Assembly: GCA_035079385.1 (NCBI GenBank)
Contig: JAVHKY010000001.1
Span: 2,667,501 to 2,731,500, forward strand
Length of the DNA stretch: 64,000 bases
Origin: Aspidiotus rigidus
Taxonomy: Eukaryota; Arthropoda; Insecta; Hemiptera; Diaspididae
Direction: 5' to 3'
Shown here: piece after piece, positions 14,546 to 26,412 of the stretch
Position numbering within the stretch: position 1 is the first letter of the stretch
Layout of the letters: every line of letters begins with the position of its first letter
Made by a program: the position numbers and the translations under genes
Notes under the pieces: model-generated
What the model was told of the DNA's origin: nothing
Seen by the model: the letters and a program-made list of their open reading frames with translations, nothing else
Databases searched by the model: none

Positions 14546-15444
14546 ATAGAACTGATTCCCAGTTAACAGCAAATAATAAAATTTCAAAAGGAAGTTTCTA
14601 TGAAAACACAAACACCGTACGTATCAATTTGACAGAAATACATAGCTTTGGAACCCATTGTTACTTAATTCGTTTCAAAAATAAAATGCAACAACGACTT
14701 CAATTTTTCAAGCATTTTCCACAGCAACACACGACTTTTCACCTCTACCTACAATCAAGTTTTTTGCTTAAACCTCAACTCTAGTACTCCAATTCATTCA
14801 ATGGATCGTTTTCTCAATAAGACACACACACACACATCCTCACCATCTCTCGCCCCTCTAATTCATTCTTGACCCCCCGATTCTCGAGTATCTTTTAATA
14901 TTGGTTATTGTAGACTTACACACACACACCCATCTCATCCATCTTTCATGCTCTCATTGCGATTCTGATACCCCCCAATCATTCAATATATCTTTCCTGT
15001 CCGAAATTAGTTTCACTTCTGAACTCCTGCGAAGCCTTCGCGGGCCGAATGGTGCCCCTTCTACGGGCCGTACGTTGGGCGTGCCTGCATTAGTGTAACC
15101 TCAAATGCCAAATTCGAAAAACTAATACTACACTGACACACAACATTCATTCATGAAAAACTCATCACTACCTGAGGTGTAATACTATTCAATATACCCT
15201 TCGTCAAAAATGAACCTGTGTCAAGAAAAGGTTCTTCATCATAATACACGTACTGATAAGAAAAGAAAAGAATAGAAATAAATAAAATTGCTTCTTGTAA
15301 CACTCGTAATACTGAGAAATTTCTCGAGAAGTACTCATCCGATTTTTAAATAAATTGCAGGTGCACATCTTACTACAATATGGCCAAGTTACAAAAAAAT
15401 CCATCGGTTAGTTTTGGAAGAGTTCGACGGACAAAAAAATCTTA
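14546..15444. other. Low-complexity DNA with CA-rich duplication
   Basis: Two (AC)n tracts (14823-14836 and 14911-14928) each lead into a similar segment containing a CCCCCC block, which suggests a diverged tandem duplication with a unit of about 90-100 bp. No gene is recognised. Confidence 0.35.
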
Positions 15445-15662
15445 TAATAATAAATAATAAATACCTAATAAATAGGTAATAAATAATAAATAATAAATAA
15501 TAAATAATAAATAATAAATAATAAATAATAAATAATAAATAATAAATAATAAATAATAAATAATAAATAATAAATAATAAATAATAAATAATAAATAATA
15601 AATAATAAATAATAAATAATAAATAATAAATAATAAATAATAAATAATAAATAATAAATAAA
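15445..15662. repeat. Tandem array of a 7-bp unit (TAAATAA)n
   Basis: About 30 near-perfect copies of AAATAAT/TAAATAA run from about 15475 to 15662, with a degenerate left edge (15445-15474) that contains CCTAATAAATAGG. Because seven is not a multiple of three, the array is open in more than one minus-strand frame and gives spurious Tyr/Leu/Ile repeat proteins. Confidence 0.95.
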
Positions 15663-18600
15663 CAAGGAAACCTGAACGGACGGGTGTAATGGTAAAATTT
15701 CGACTTACGAACAGTGAATGATGACCGTTCATAAGACTTCCAGGCGCAAGTTGAAAATAATAGAAATTGAGATTTGTCTTCATTTTGATACTGAGTGGTA
15801 CGACGAATCGAACACGGCATTTCGGAAGGTGATCTGAGCAAATTTTGCTTCAGAATCTGCATGTTTTAGATCAATATTCTGGCACTTTTGAAAAAACAAA
15901 ATTCTGACGAGAACCGGTAATACAAAGCAGGTGCAGTCCATAGGGGTTTCGAAAGTAGCGTCATTCTGATCGAACCGAAACTTTTAGAGCCCTCTCATGA
16001 GTACTAATTGAAAATTTGAAGAGCCATTTTCGAGCAGAGAAAAAAATGAACAAAAACTTTTTCTTTCGTTTTTCAGCTATAGTGCAAAATTAGGTTTTTC
16101 ACCTTAAGCCTGGGAGTCGTATGGACGGTCGCTAAGAACTTGGCAAAATTTTGGTGATCGGCTAATAAGTTTGAAAAATTTTCGTTTTTTCAGCAATATA
16201 CACAGAATTAGTACTTGGAAAAATTGTTATTTCCTCGTACAATCAATCTTAATAGTTTGTCGAAGTCAAAATCGACCCCCAAAATCAAAACTGGAAAATA
16301 TGCTGCTCGCTGCCTGGGCGACGTAGTCAGGATTTCAGGAAAAGACGTGTAAATGACCTTCCTCAATAAAATAATTCCAATCAAATTGGAGTCAAGCAGA
16401 GAATTCATCCTTCTAATTTCACTCCTGGCTAAGCCACTGCGTCCTCTTAGTAGGCCTTGCGAGCAGGAAACGAATTCAGGTACCAGTTTCTTTTGAATCT
16501 AATTAGATCGACCTGTATGATCGCATGCAAATATGAAACTGATCATGCAGTAGAATTTCTAAAAAGGGGTCAATCAATAATGATATGTTTATTGATTTTG
16601 GCACAAATACTGACCCACCGGGAAAATACCTGTCGGCCACCTGGCTGCCATGTGCAGCAATTGCTTTTAAATTGTTCATGGCAAGCTTGTGTCAAAGCTT
16701 ATTAACAGACCATTGACAAGAAGTGCAACATCCGGTAATCCCAGTGACTTATGCCTTACGATGGGTCAATCTGAATTCAGAATATTTTTTCGCGGGAACC
16801 GATGGTACTATTCGTTTTCAAGTAAGTCAAAAAAAACTCATTGAGAAGACCTAAGTCAAAGCGCGAAGGATAATAATAAAAAAGTTATTTTTGATGATTA
16901 AATACGAGAGGTTTGATGGCCAGATTAAATTAATGATATGAGTCTTCAATGGTGATTCTAATAGAGTTGAGAAGGAATGTGATAATTCTTGAATTATCAG
17001 TGTCGATAATAAGTTGGAGGAGTTTGTACCTTTTGCTCAGAACGGGCAGCACTTTTCAAACTTATACTAAAATGGTAGATTTATAGAAGATTCATGTGTG
17101 AATAAATTTTTCCTAAAAAAATCACAGTACCATGTGCCATTCACAAAGATCTGGCGTATGCTATGCTGCATTTAATACAATACAGGCATTTGTAATGTAT
17201 GATGAAGATGAGTTGTACTTAGGGACAGTAACGTAAGCACGCATAAGTACAAAATACGATTGTTCGACGTTGCAGAATATGCGACATCCATCCTATGTAG
17301 TCCCGATGCTTTTTCCTTTTTTTTTTTTATTTATTGTCATACTTATATCCTGTGTATAGTGTGTATATATTGGAATCGTTCTACGCATACACGACAGCAT
17401 TTTCGCATACGTGAAATTCCAACAGTCACGTAAATGTTTCCCGCTTTTCCAACATCCGCAACTTTCATAACTTTTTCACCAAAAAAGGAAAAAAAAAAAA
17501 GAAAGAAAACTAATATTTGCGCGAAGCGAAACGAAACGATACGCGCGCCGACGACGTGAACAATGTTCTTGAATGCGGCCGCTGAACGCTGAGTCGAAAG
17601 GGACGGGTCGGATTTCACGGTTGTTTTTATTGCGGTAACCGCTGTTGATTTATATTGCTTGTTATTTCGCGTTAAATTCGTTTCGGGAACATCCCTTTAT
17701 CTAATGAATTTTCCGCTACAAGTCGAATATTCGTAAGCTTATAAAGCAACTTCTCGCGGTTTTATAATAACACGGAAATGCGCAGGGCGAAGTGTACAGG
17801 GATTCGAGTTACATGCGTGAAAGTTCGAAGGTCACATAAAACGCGTAAACAGAACACATGCCTATCGTTGTTCTGTTAGTAAAGAAGGTCCTAAAAATTC
17901 TGGAAGAAAGTTTAAAAATTCGATTACAAGAACGTCGAAAAGTGAGAGGAGAGAAATAAAGGGAAAAAAACTAATTTCGAGTAATTTTTCATTCTATACA
18001 AATGCTGTGGTACGGCTACGGTGATAAGGTAGTTGACTCGGAACCTATAACAACATCTGACAAAACATAAATGTAAAAACTAATGAAAACGCCAATGGTA
18101 AATCGAGTTGTGAAACCTGTTCAACCCATTAGGCGTGGTTTATTACTCGGACGTCGTTTATAATTTCGAAGAACGACGTCGTCTTTACGTGTGACAACGC
18201 ACTCAGTAGTACGTTTTTTCATTCTATAGAACTGATGACCGTATCCGTATCACCAATGAGTAAAGTTTCAGAAATATTGAAAATACAAAAATTATCAGGT
18301 AGACTGCAACCTTTTCTGGAAAATCTTGGGCTTTATAATCATCAAAGCATAGGAAGACATCGTAAATCAGTCCAGCCCTGTACAATAATTTTTTGGTTGA
18401 GCAGAGAGCGAGAGTTCAAAAATGCAAGGGCCTTTGTTTGATAAAATGTTAAATTCCTGGGAACTAAAACTTTAAGTGTAAGTTCTATTCTGCAAGTATA
18501 TCGAATAGCTTTCATCGAAAAGTAAAATAAATACGTATATGGTATATCAATAAGAGAAAAAACTTCATTTTTCTGCCGTTGAATTATGCGTCTTTTATTT

Positions 18601-19815
18601 CCAAATACGGCGAGTAGGTAATTGAAAGGAGAGGTAGGTATAGAATGGGGTACCTATATTGATGTGTTCGGTAACACTTTTCTCATCATGATAAATTATA
18701 ACTTCCGTCATATCTCTACTTTAAGCAAGGGCTAAACTTCGATCATATTTCCAAAATTTCCAATGTAATTATAGGAACCTAATGACTTTTTTCAGAAAGT
18801 TATTCAGGTAGTGCAGAAAACTTGTCCATGTCCTATGGGTCAATTTTTTATTTTCCGTTTCCATATCGATAATGGATTACCACCCAACAATCGATTATTA
18901 AGGTTCCACAATGATACAAATTTAAAGTCCAAGAAAGTTAGAATTTCTCCAAGTCGCCCTAGTATAGCTCAAAACTCAGCATTTTTCAAATTCCTCTCCT
19001 CATGTAGCTTGAAGCCTCAAAAAAAAAAAAAAAAGTATGGAACAAATCTTTTGTTATTTGTACGGATTATCACTAGAGACAGCCCTGCACAATCAAATAG
19101 TGAAGATAATGTTGCAACGGGAGCTAGACCGCATATCCCCATAGGTATCCAAGTAATCCTTTCAATATCAACGTTTCAATTAGGTGACGTGGAAAGTCCC
19201 AGAAAAAAATCGTTAACACTGCGTTCATTTCAAATAATACCACCCACGTTTCTAACAATTTAATAACAATATACCTAGGTATGCTGTAACGGTTCCATTA
19301 CTAACTTTTGTTCATTGTATAGGAAACCCTTTATGTAAGAATTTTAAATTATTTTCTTGTAAATTTCTTTAAACCGCTTTAGATTCAACTCAAGTCGGAC
19401 AGGACTAGCTTATAGTATTGTGTACAACAAAAATGGGAGAATTGATGGGTGACAGATGGAAAGTTTCCTTGAACCAATATGAAGCAATTTTTTAAGGGAA
19501 GATGATTTGTAGAAAATTTCACATTGTACAAATATTGTTCTCCCAATTTTGTTCCTAAATCGCTTGGTCTCCAACTTATTCTGAGAATTACTCACTGAAC
19601 ATACTAAGAAGAAAATTGCCCAACCCCATTTTCAATTGTTCTGTCGATTGTAGCGCTCCTAGCAATTGGCTGGTGCAAATGGAATCAAACTGCAATACAA
19701 CGATCATCGAGACAAGGTGTTCCACGCAATGAGTTGTATGTGCGTTGGTAATACTAATAAAGCTCTAAGATCACGCTCCACTACTATCACAATCAAAGCA
19801 AATGTATAAACAATA
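15663..19815. other. Unassigned AT-rich DNA
   Basis: No recognisable gene or transposon. There are several short open frames (for example 18811-19263 and 17343-17618), none with a known motif or convincing splice context. Confidence 0.35.
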
Positions 19816-20098
19816 AGCCTTTCACACTTGGCGTTTGTTTACATTTTCCTTATCATAGACGTAGTCATATATTATCAAAATGAGAAAATTCAGATTGAAA
19901 AATTGACAAAATTCTTGGAAGTTTCGTGCAAATTTTTATTTTTGCTTCTTTACGGGATGGTAAAATGTAAATATAATCCACAAAATTACAAAAATTATTT
20001 GAAAATAAAAACTTGAATTTTTGTTTGACTACGAGTTTTTTAACAAATCAGGCAAACGCTTATACTATCCGCATTAAAAACCCGAAGTGTGAAAGGCT
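19816..20098. mobile_element. TA-flanked MITE (Tc1/mariner type), 283 bp
   Basis: The ends carry terminal inverted repeats beginning AGCCTTTCACACTT (left 19816-19829; right 20085-20098 as its reverse complement), with weaker similarity further in. Both ends abut a TA dinucleotide (19814-19815 and 20099-20100), the target duplication expected of Tc1/mariner-type insertion. The interior is AT-rich. The small open frame inside (19828-20016) shows no transposase motif, so the element is non-autonomous. Confidence 0.75.
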
Positions 20099-20539
20099 TA
20101 TAATTTTTTGATTTGATATGACGTATTGTGATAAGCCAAATCGGAAATTCAAGCGTTCACTTATTGAAGGCAATTACTACCATATCAATAAATTCTACAT
20201 GAAAAACTTCAACTATAGAACTTCCGTAGTGGCCTGAGTGTCTTTTGAACACATTTTTTGATCGGTGATTGTTGTTCCTCAGCTGCATCAATTCTACTTT
20301 GTACAGTAGTACTGTAGATGGTTTTTATCGTTACAAAATCATGTAATTACCGAGTACTTACTGACTTCCTTCTTCTAAAATTTTATATTAAAAAGAAAAA
20401 AAACAAATAATCAAAATAATTTTACTCGTGATATTTTATATTTGGGAGTTGTATGATAAAATTGATTTGACAAGAGATTCAATGATACCGACGCTGGCGC
20501 CCTCACCGCTCAGCAATTGCAAAGGCTATACAAACTGGG
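20099..20539. other. Short unassigned stretch
   Basis: No gene or repeat recognised between the two MITEs. Confidence 0.3.
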
Positions 20540-20547
20540 AGGCAAAT

Positions 20548-20992
20548 TAGTGATGGGCAAAAACCGATAGTTTGAAACTACCGATAGTCCGATAGTCTTC
20601 CTCCTGACACTATCTATTTATTCGGTAGTTTTCCGGAAAAGTATCGGTAGTATCGATATACCGATAGTGTTTCCATTTGATCCATTTATAGGGCAGTGGT
20701 CCGCTAGTGTTCAGAAGAAAATCACTCATACTTTTCCTCTGTCATTTCCGATTCTTACAGTCTACACAATTTTTTCTTATTTCTTGGTCCATTTAAAGTT
20801 TACATGATATTTTTCTTCTTTCATCAATTTTTCTTACGTCAAGAATAGGAAAAAATAGTTACACGTATGACAGAATTTGTTGAAAAATACATACTACCGG
20901 TAGTGACGATAGCGGTGATATTCTATCGATAGTTTTCCAGTCACCAATACTATCGGTAGTATCGATAGTACTACCGATAGTGCCCAACACTA
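20548..20992. mobile_element. Non-autonomous hAT MITE, 445 bp
   Basis: A perfect 8-bp direct repeat AGGCAAAT flanks the element (20540-20547 and 20993-21000), which is the hAT superfamily hallmark. The ends are TAGTGATGGGC (left) and TAGTGTTGGGC (right, reverse complement). Both subterminal regions are packed with CCGATAG/CTATCGG motifs in both orientations, and TATCGATA occurs three times (20651, 20924, 20960). There is no coding sequence. In hAT elements repeated subterminal motifs bind the transposase, and that is the likely role here. Confidence 0.9.
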
Positions 20993-21000
20993 AGGCAAAT

Positions 21001-22021
21001 CGCTTGGTGAACCAATTTCCTGCAGAATGAGTACTCTTGTCAAATAAATGACGTCACAATAACTCAATCCATTCCTCTAGGCTCTAGCGCCTTATAGAGG
21101 TGATGATGAGTGACCCCAACATAATAATTTTTTTTTGCTTTTGTTTCTCGACCTCTGTATAATTCAACTATAGTGGAAAGCCTCCTAGAAAAGTTTTGAA
21201 ACTAGAGTTAACTCTGCTCCAACTTTTGTACATCTAATTTTTAAAAATTGATTGATCAATCAAGTAGCAAAGAACTTTTGAAAATCACTTCTGTGTTATT
21301 TATATGGAACTATTATAAGAAGCTGCCGTACAAAGTGAGATTGACGTATATTGGAAATAAAAATCTAAAGAAAAATGGATCTTCTGGTGGATTTACCTAC
21401 GAGTGTGTGCGTGTGTGCTCCGTCAGTGAAATCATTTGAAAGTGGTCCTATTCCTTTGTCGGTAAATGGGACGTATATCCATTTACGTGAATATTAGTAA
21501 ATATCTCTAAAACTAATGCCGTTAACAAAAATTTAAAACGACCATCGGATTCTTAGATAAAAATATTAGGGATTTTAGAATAATTTTTTCGTTTTTTTTG
21601 AAAGTAATATACTTACTCGTATCATTCTCTATCATTCTCCAAATTGTTGTTTACATTTCTTTATTGGGATTTAAACTAGAGTTTTAAAGATTGGCACCCT
21701 GCGTGTTATCGATTACTGAATGAGTGATCATGATGATTATTGATTTTACCATTAGACTACGGTAAAATTTAAATCTTTTTTAATCACCTAGAACTTCATT
21801 CTAAAAGAAAACTTATTCTACATTTTGTTGCATTGTCGTTCAGAAATCAGATTATAATCAATTTAATTTTTTGCCCTCCTGAAGTTGACAGTATTTCCGC
21901 TTGAAACTATCCACAATCACTCACTGACCCACTCAATTTCACCCACACAGGTGATTTTGCAGTGGTATCTAGTGCAGATTTAAACTGTAAACCCCGATAC
22001 GGCAGACAGCGTAACCGTCAC
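21001..22021. other. Unassigned AT-rich DNA
   Basis: No gene or repeat recognised. Confidence 0.3.
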
Positions 22022-22403
22022 CTTGAAGTAAGGAACTAAGTATATAAGATAGGTATGCGCAAGTGATAAGAATAAAATCGTGACTATGTTGATAAAGTGG
22101 AAGGAGGAGCAATCTAAGTAGTATCCTCAGAGAATTTGAAACGTCAGACATTGAATACAAGAACTCAAACTACGAAAAATAAGGGAAATAATTCACCAAT
22201 TTTCTGTTTTCATCGATACCTATAAGCTTTTTAATTAGACAAAATTCAATGTTTCATATTCAAATTTTCCTCACGGCTCTCCCGAAACCTCCTAAAACCG
22301 CTCCTCCTTCAGTCCTTCGACTTTATCAACATGACGACGGTCCTCTTCTTATCACTTGCGCCACACTTGCGCATACCTATCTTATATAGTTCCTTACTTG
22401 AAG
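22022..22403. repeat. Long imperfect inverted repeat (arms 89 and 104 bp)
   Basis: The left arm (22022-22110) and right arm (22300-22403) are reverse complements over nearly their whole length, with a 189-nt spacer. Shared blocks include CTTGAAGTAAGGAAC, TATATAAGATAGGTATGCGC, AAGTGATAAGAA and ATGTTGATAAAGT, all in the same order. The right arm has a small insertion that duplicates GCGCAAGTG. It fits a fold-back MITE or a hairpin-RNA locus. No flanking target duplication was obvious. Confidence 0.8.
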
Positions 22404-22526
22404 TGTAGCGTGGAAAGTGGCGCTCCTAGCGGGACCTTACAGGTAAATAATTTTTATCTTTGAATTAGTCTTATCAAAATGTGATGTACCTAACTTTAAG
22501 GCGCCTGATATGATATAATTCCGTCT

Positions 22527-22817
22527 ATTCGCATGAGGACACAAAGTAGGCGCCCTCTATGAAAACTGTGGTGGCCATTTTTGGAAGCTGCCTGAAAAGG
22601 GGATGTTACAGAAAATTGTTGAAATCTTAATTTTTTCTTCTTTTAGGTTATTCTATGAATGAAAATAATAAAAAAATGCTCTTACTACTTTTTTGTATTT
22701 TTCAATATTGACAAAGATACAGCCCGTTTTAGTTTTATACAGGTTTAGGGCAATTTTTGCCGAATCCCCTTTTCGGGCAAGACTCTAGCGCACCTACAGT
22801 TGTGTCCTCATGCGAAT
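22527..22817. mobile_element. MITE-like element with 18-bp perfect terminal repeats, 291 bp
   Basis: ATTCGCATGAGGACACAA at 22527-22544 is exactly reverse-complemented at 22800-22817. A second weaker paired block follows (GGCGCCCTCTA on the left, CTAGCGCACCTA on the right). No coding sequence lies inside. I could not see a clear target-site duplication, so the superfamily is undecided. Confidence 0.7.
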
Positions 22818-23024
22818 TGCATGAATTGAAATTATCTGTGTTTTTAAGATTTTAAAATTACTCGCGTGTTCTCAAAGAAATAGGCTAAGTAATTTCCCTT
22901 AAAACTCCATCAAAAACACTTATATACCTACAACGTGTTGAAGAATGAGTTCGCGAAACAATATTTCATTGAATTCAGAATTGATAGGACAAAATAGCTG
23001 AGACGTGAAGTGATTGTAGTGATC

Positions 23025-23116
23025 ATGAACGACCTGAGCTACAATAGCAATGGAATACCCACCACGGAAATGGAATCTCAAGAAGAATCTCGCATCCGAG
23101 GAAGAACAAGAGTCAG
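23025..23116 (+). CDS. Candidate first coding exon of a host gene
   Basis: An ATG at 23025 opens 30 codons of polar, charged sequence (start MNDLSYNSNG, then a Glu/Arg-rich stretch). The frame then meets GTCAG/GTAAAG, a strong splice-donor match at 23116/23117, which would leave phase 2. The base composition is more balanced than that of the flanks. I do not recognise the protein and could not find the next exon. It could be chance, but among non-transposon sequence it is the best start-plus-donor combination I see. Confidence 0.3.
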
Positions 23117-25313
23117 GTAAAGATTGATCTTACCTATATCACTTGCATTGTATTTAAATAATTATAATGTATCGTAACAGCTATTTGTCATCACTTACTT
23201 TCCTTCTCTTGGACAAACGATAATAGGGTACGCTACCCACTCGAACAAACTTTCATTTTTCATGAGCTCAAATTATCATGTTCACAATTTATCGACCTAG
23301 GTATAACACTGATTGATGTTTCATTTTAATGATATCATATCAAATCTTTCCTTTGAAATTGTAACTCTTGATACCATGAATGGATACAATCTAATTTATC
23401 CAAAACAAACTTAATAGGATCAGGAGTTTCAATATAGCTAGGTATCTAAGTTCTTTTGATAGGCAAAAAAGATGACATCAGGTGATATACTCGTACAGTC
23501 GTACTCAGGTTGTCAAGATCTTTTAATTAAAACTTCCGATCCTAATATCCGTCGAGTGGTTCATCTCTGAATGACCATCTATCAAAAGATCATAAATTAT
23601 GTTTGATAACTAGTCGGTACGCTCGGAACTGTCGGAAGCGTCATTAGTGAAGGTAGCTAATGTAGATACCTAATTGTTATACGTATCAAAAAGGGCGTGA
23701 TTTCATTCCTTATCAATAAATTTACTTGAAAGTGCAAGTGTGAAGTTTTCCCTTACTTGACTGCAGTTCTGACACATATGTGCGAATTTCAGTTCGACTG
23801 AGCCCCTCAAATAAATATTTCATAAGAACTCCATGTTGGAACAGTTATTAGCTTCAAAATGGTGTTGACAAGACTCGCGATTGGCCTGAAATCGAAATCA
23901 TATGTGAGTGAAGAAAGTAGAAGTATAGATAGCAAAAATTTCATTTCGATCGGAGCCTTGGAAGCGGTATCAATAGAGAAAAAGTACCTACGTAGAAATT
24001 TTCAAAATTTCACTATTCGCCTGATTTAAACCATTTGGAATATTTCAACTTTTCGTGCAGTTCTCGTTCTCTAGAATAATTTATCTCGATCTTTTCGAGT
24101 GTACAGAACCCAACAGACTATGCTCTCCTTTGTATCTCGTCGATTTGCATGAATTAATTGCATAACAATAACATCATATTCGCGTCGAAATTCCCATCCT
24201 GTTTAAGAAAGAGCAATGATTTTTGGTGCGGTCGTTCTACATTTAAACCCGAAATGAAACATTATATTGGTAATAGCGTATGTTGATGCGCGAGCAGAAG
24301 GGAAAAAAATGAGAGGAGAAACAAAGAGAGTAAGAGATGTAACAAAAGAATGAGACCTCAAGTATGATATATGACGATACAAATTTTCATATCCGAGTAG
24401 AAATAATTCTTGCGTAAAGAAACGTCGTCGGACACGTGTCACAGAATACGAAGCGACCACTGATCAAATAAGTAACTCCGTCTCTCTTGCTGTTGCATTT
24501 TCTGCCCTCGTTTTTTCAGCTTTCCTCCGTAATTTTTTTTTCTCTCTCATTCCGCGTTCGAATTCACGCAGGAAAAGGAAATTCTTTTTTCAGGAAATAA
24601 GCCACTTTGTACGCGCGCTTCCGATTAATTTTCACAGTCGAGTCGACTACGTGAGATGTTAATGTATACTGTCTACTCGGATCTATTCATTATTTTTTTT
24701 TGTGATCTCACACTTTATCCTTGGGTTCTGCGCTAAAACTTTTGCTTATGAGTGAATAAAATAAGTTTTTGTTTCATCAGTACTTTCCTGCAATATATAG
24801 AACCTAACCGTGCAATTTTCTACTGGGGCATATCCATTTTTCCCCCCTTCTGATTACCATTTCGGAAATTCTTAGGGTTTTTTAGGAAGAGGTTTGGCTG
24901 CTGAAGAACTAGGAACTACTCTCTAGCTGCGAGCTCAGCTCATCAGTGAATACCTGTCCGACCTTTCTGCTCAGTCTCTTTGCGCAAGAGTCATTGACTG
25001 ATATTAGTAAAACCACGCCGAAGGAAACAAACGGTGGTGCAATAAATCTTTCTATGAATTCCTCTTTACATTCATCGGTTTTGATGTTATATATACAAAG
25101 AGGAAACGATGACCGTTTCCAAACCGATCAGGGCGTTAAAAATTCACGTGCCTATAATTTTTCTAAATGGTCGACTTCCTCTCCCAGACAAAATTTAGCA
25201 AACCCGTTTCTTAGGGAGCCCAACTCCGTAAAAGTTACGTTTATGAGTTGATCATAATTATATTCTTTTCATAGAATACTTGAATAAATAAACTCCTTCA
25301 ACCGGGTGCAAGC
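23117..25313. other. Unassigned AT-rich DNA
   Basis: No recognisable gene or transposon. If the exon call at 23025 is right, this would be intron. Confidence 0.3.
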
Positions 25314-25321
25314 AGGATTGA

Positions 25322-25482
25322 CAGACCTGCCGAGAGGGGGGGGGGGCAACTGGGGATTTTGTCTCCGGGCTCGGCTCTGTTATAGGGCTGTTACAGGGGG
25401 AGGGTGTGAATTTTTTTTTTTTTTTGGGGGGGGGGCGCTGTGTTCCTTGCCCCGGACCCGACTGGAGCTCTCGACGGCCCTG
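25322..25482. mobile_element. Short hAT-type MITE, 161 bp
   Basis: A perfect 8-bp direct repeat AGGATTGA flanks it (25314-25321 and 25483-25490). The ends are CAGACCTGCCGAGAG (left) and CAGGGCCGTCGAGAG (right, reverse complement), a 15-bp terminal repeat with three mismatches. The interior is GC-rich, with G homopolymers and a 15-T/10-G run, unlike the AT-rich surroundings. It has no coding capacity. Confidence 0.88.
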
Positions 25483-25744
25483 AGGATTGAAAATGAAACA
25501 TGTGAAGTAATAGGTAGCAGAAACAGAAGAAAATTAGAAAAGAATACCAGAAGGGGGTCCTAGTGCTCACCAACCTCCACAAATAACCCCTTACGTCTTA
25601 GATTTCATTAAGAAGATCTCAAGCGTACAATTCTAATTAACAATACGATCTTGAAGGTTACGATTAACTATAATAAAAAGGGAGGACTCATGAGAGTAAA
25701 CCGAAAAGATTAGAAATACCGCCAGAATAAATACCAAAGAAGAC

Positions 25745-26250
25745 GCGAGCGCTAAATCAGGGTAGCTGAGCATACGAAGGCTTGAGAAAAGGTAATATAG
25801 GAGAGTCAACCTTTATCGATCATTCAATTACCAGTGGTCATAATTTTAAGAAGGGGTCAGAAGTCCACCTCCAGAGAAAAAATTCGTTCTTTAGACGTAT
25901 CACGCTGGAAAATTTTGAAATTATTCGCCATCTAAATAATAATGAAGATGTCATTGTTCATAACAGGTTCATTCCTGACAAAGAGTTGATTGAATTCTAG
26001 TTTACAAAAGTGATTCACGTGGTGATGACTCGCTAGTTCAATCCTGATTTCTCAGTCTTAGTCGTTCATGGGTTCAGTCGCTTTCTTTTTCTCTTGGGTG
26101 GTGGTTGATCTACCAAAAGCACTTGCGGCTTCTGTGGTATTTGAAATCTATTTAAATTACTCTCTTGAGTACTCCCTTTTTATGTACAATTTTACTTTAT
26201 TAATTAACTACAAGGGATTTCGTGTGTTACCCCTACCCCACCATCGGTTG
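25745..26250 (+). pseudogene. Penelope-like element remnant (GIY-YIG end and 3' UTR)
   Basis: The open frame 25782-26000 matches the C-terminal part of the GIY-YIG endonuclease of Penelope-like retroelements, seen as an F-x-DH-x5-GHNF motif followed by a Leu/Glu-rich helix (ITLENFEIIRHLNN) and a tail ending IPDKELIEF. The companion copy at 52558-52864 has the same order of motifs and a similar tail. The 3' flanks also resemble each other, with GGGTTCAGT-GCTTTC at about 26069 and 52912. The GIY and YIG half and the whole reverse transcriptase are missing, so the copy is dead. The hAT MITE at 25322 lies just upstream. Confidence 0.65.
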
Positions 26251-26412
26251 TATTGCTACTGAAGAGCAAAGCCTTGAACATTGGTTCTTACAACATTGCA
26301 ATCTTATTGGCTACAACAAAGCTGCATTGTATTGGTTTACTGTTTAAGTTATATGCTACGTTTGTATAATAGCTACCAGGTTTGCCATCATCTTATTGAT
26401 TGTTTCATGCCT

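Noticed and set aside
15389..15862. A 157-codon and two further minus-strand frames with Tyr/Leu/Ile repeats
   Set aside because: They are translations of the 7-bp AT array; no start context, no homologue type, and several frames are open at once.
26255..26300. CTGAAGAGC near a Penelope-like 3' end, considered as a hammerhead ribozyme core
   Set aside because: The required GAAA and paired stems are not present; I also found none near 50.3 kb.
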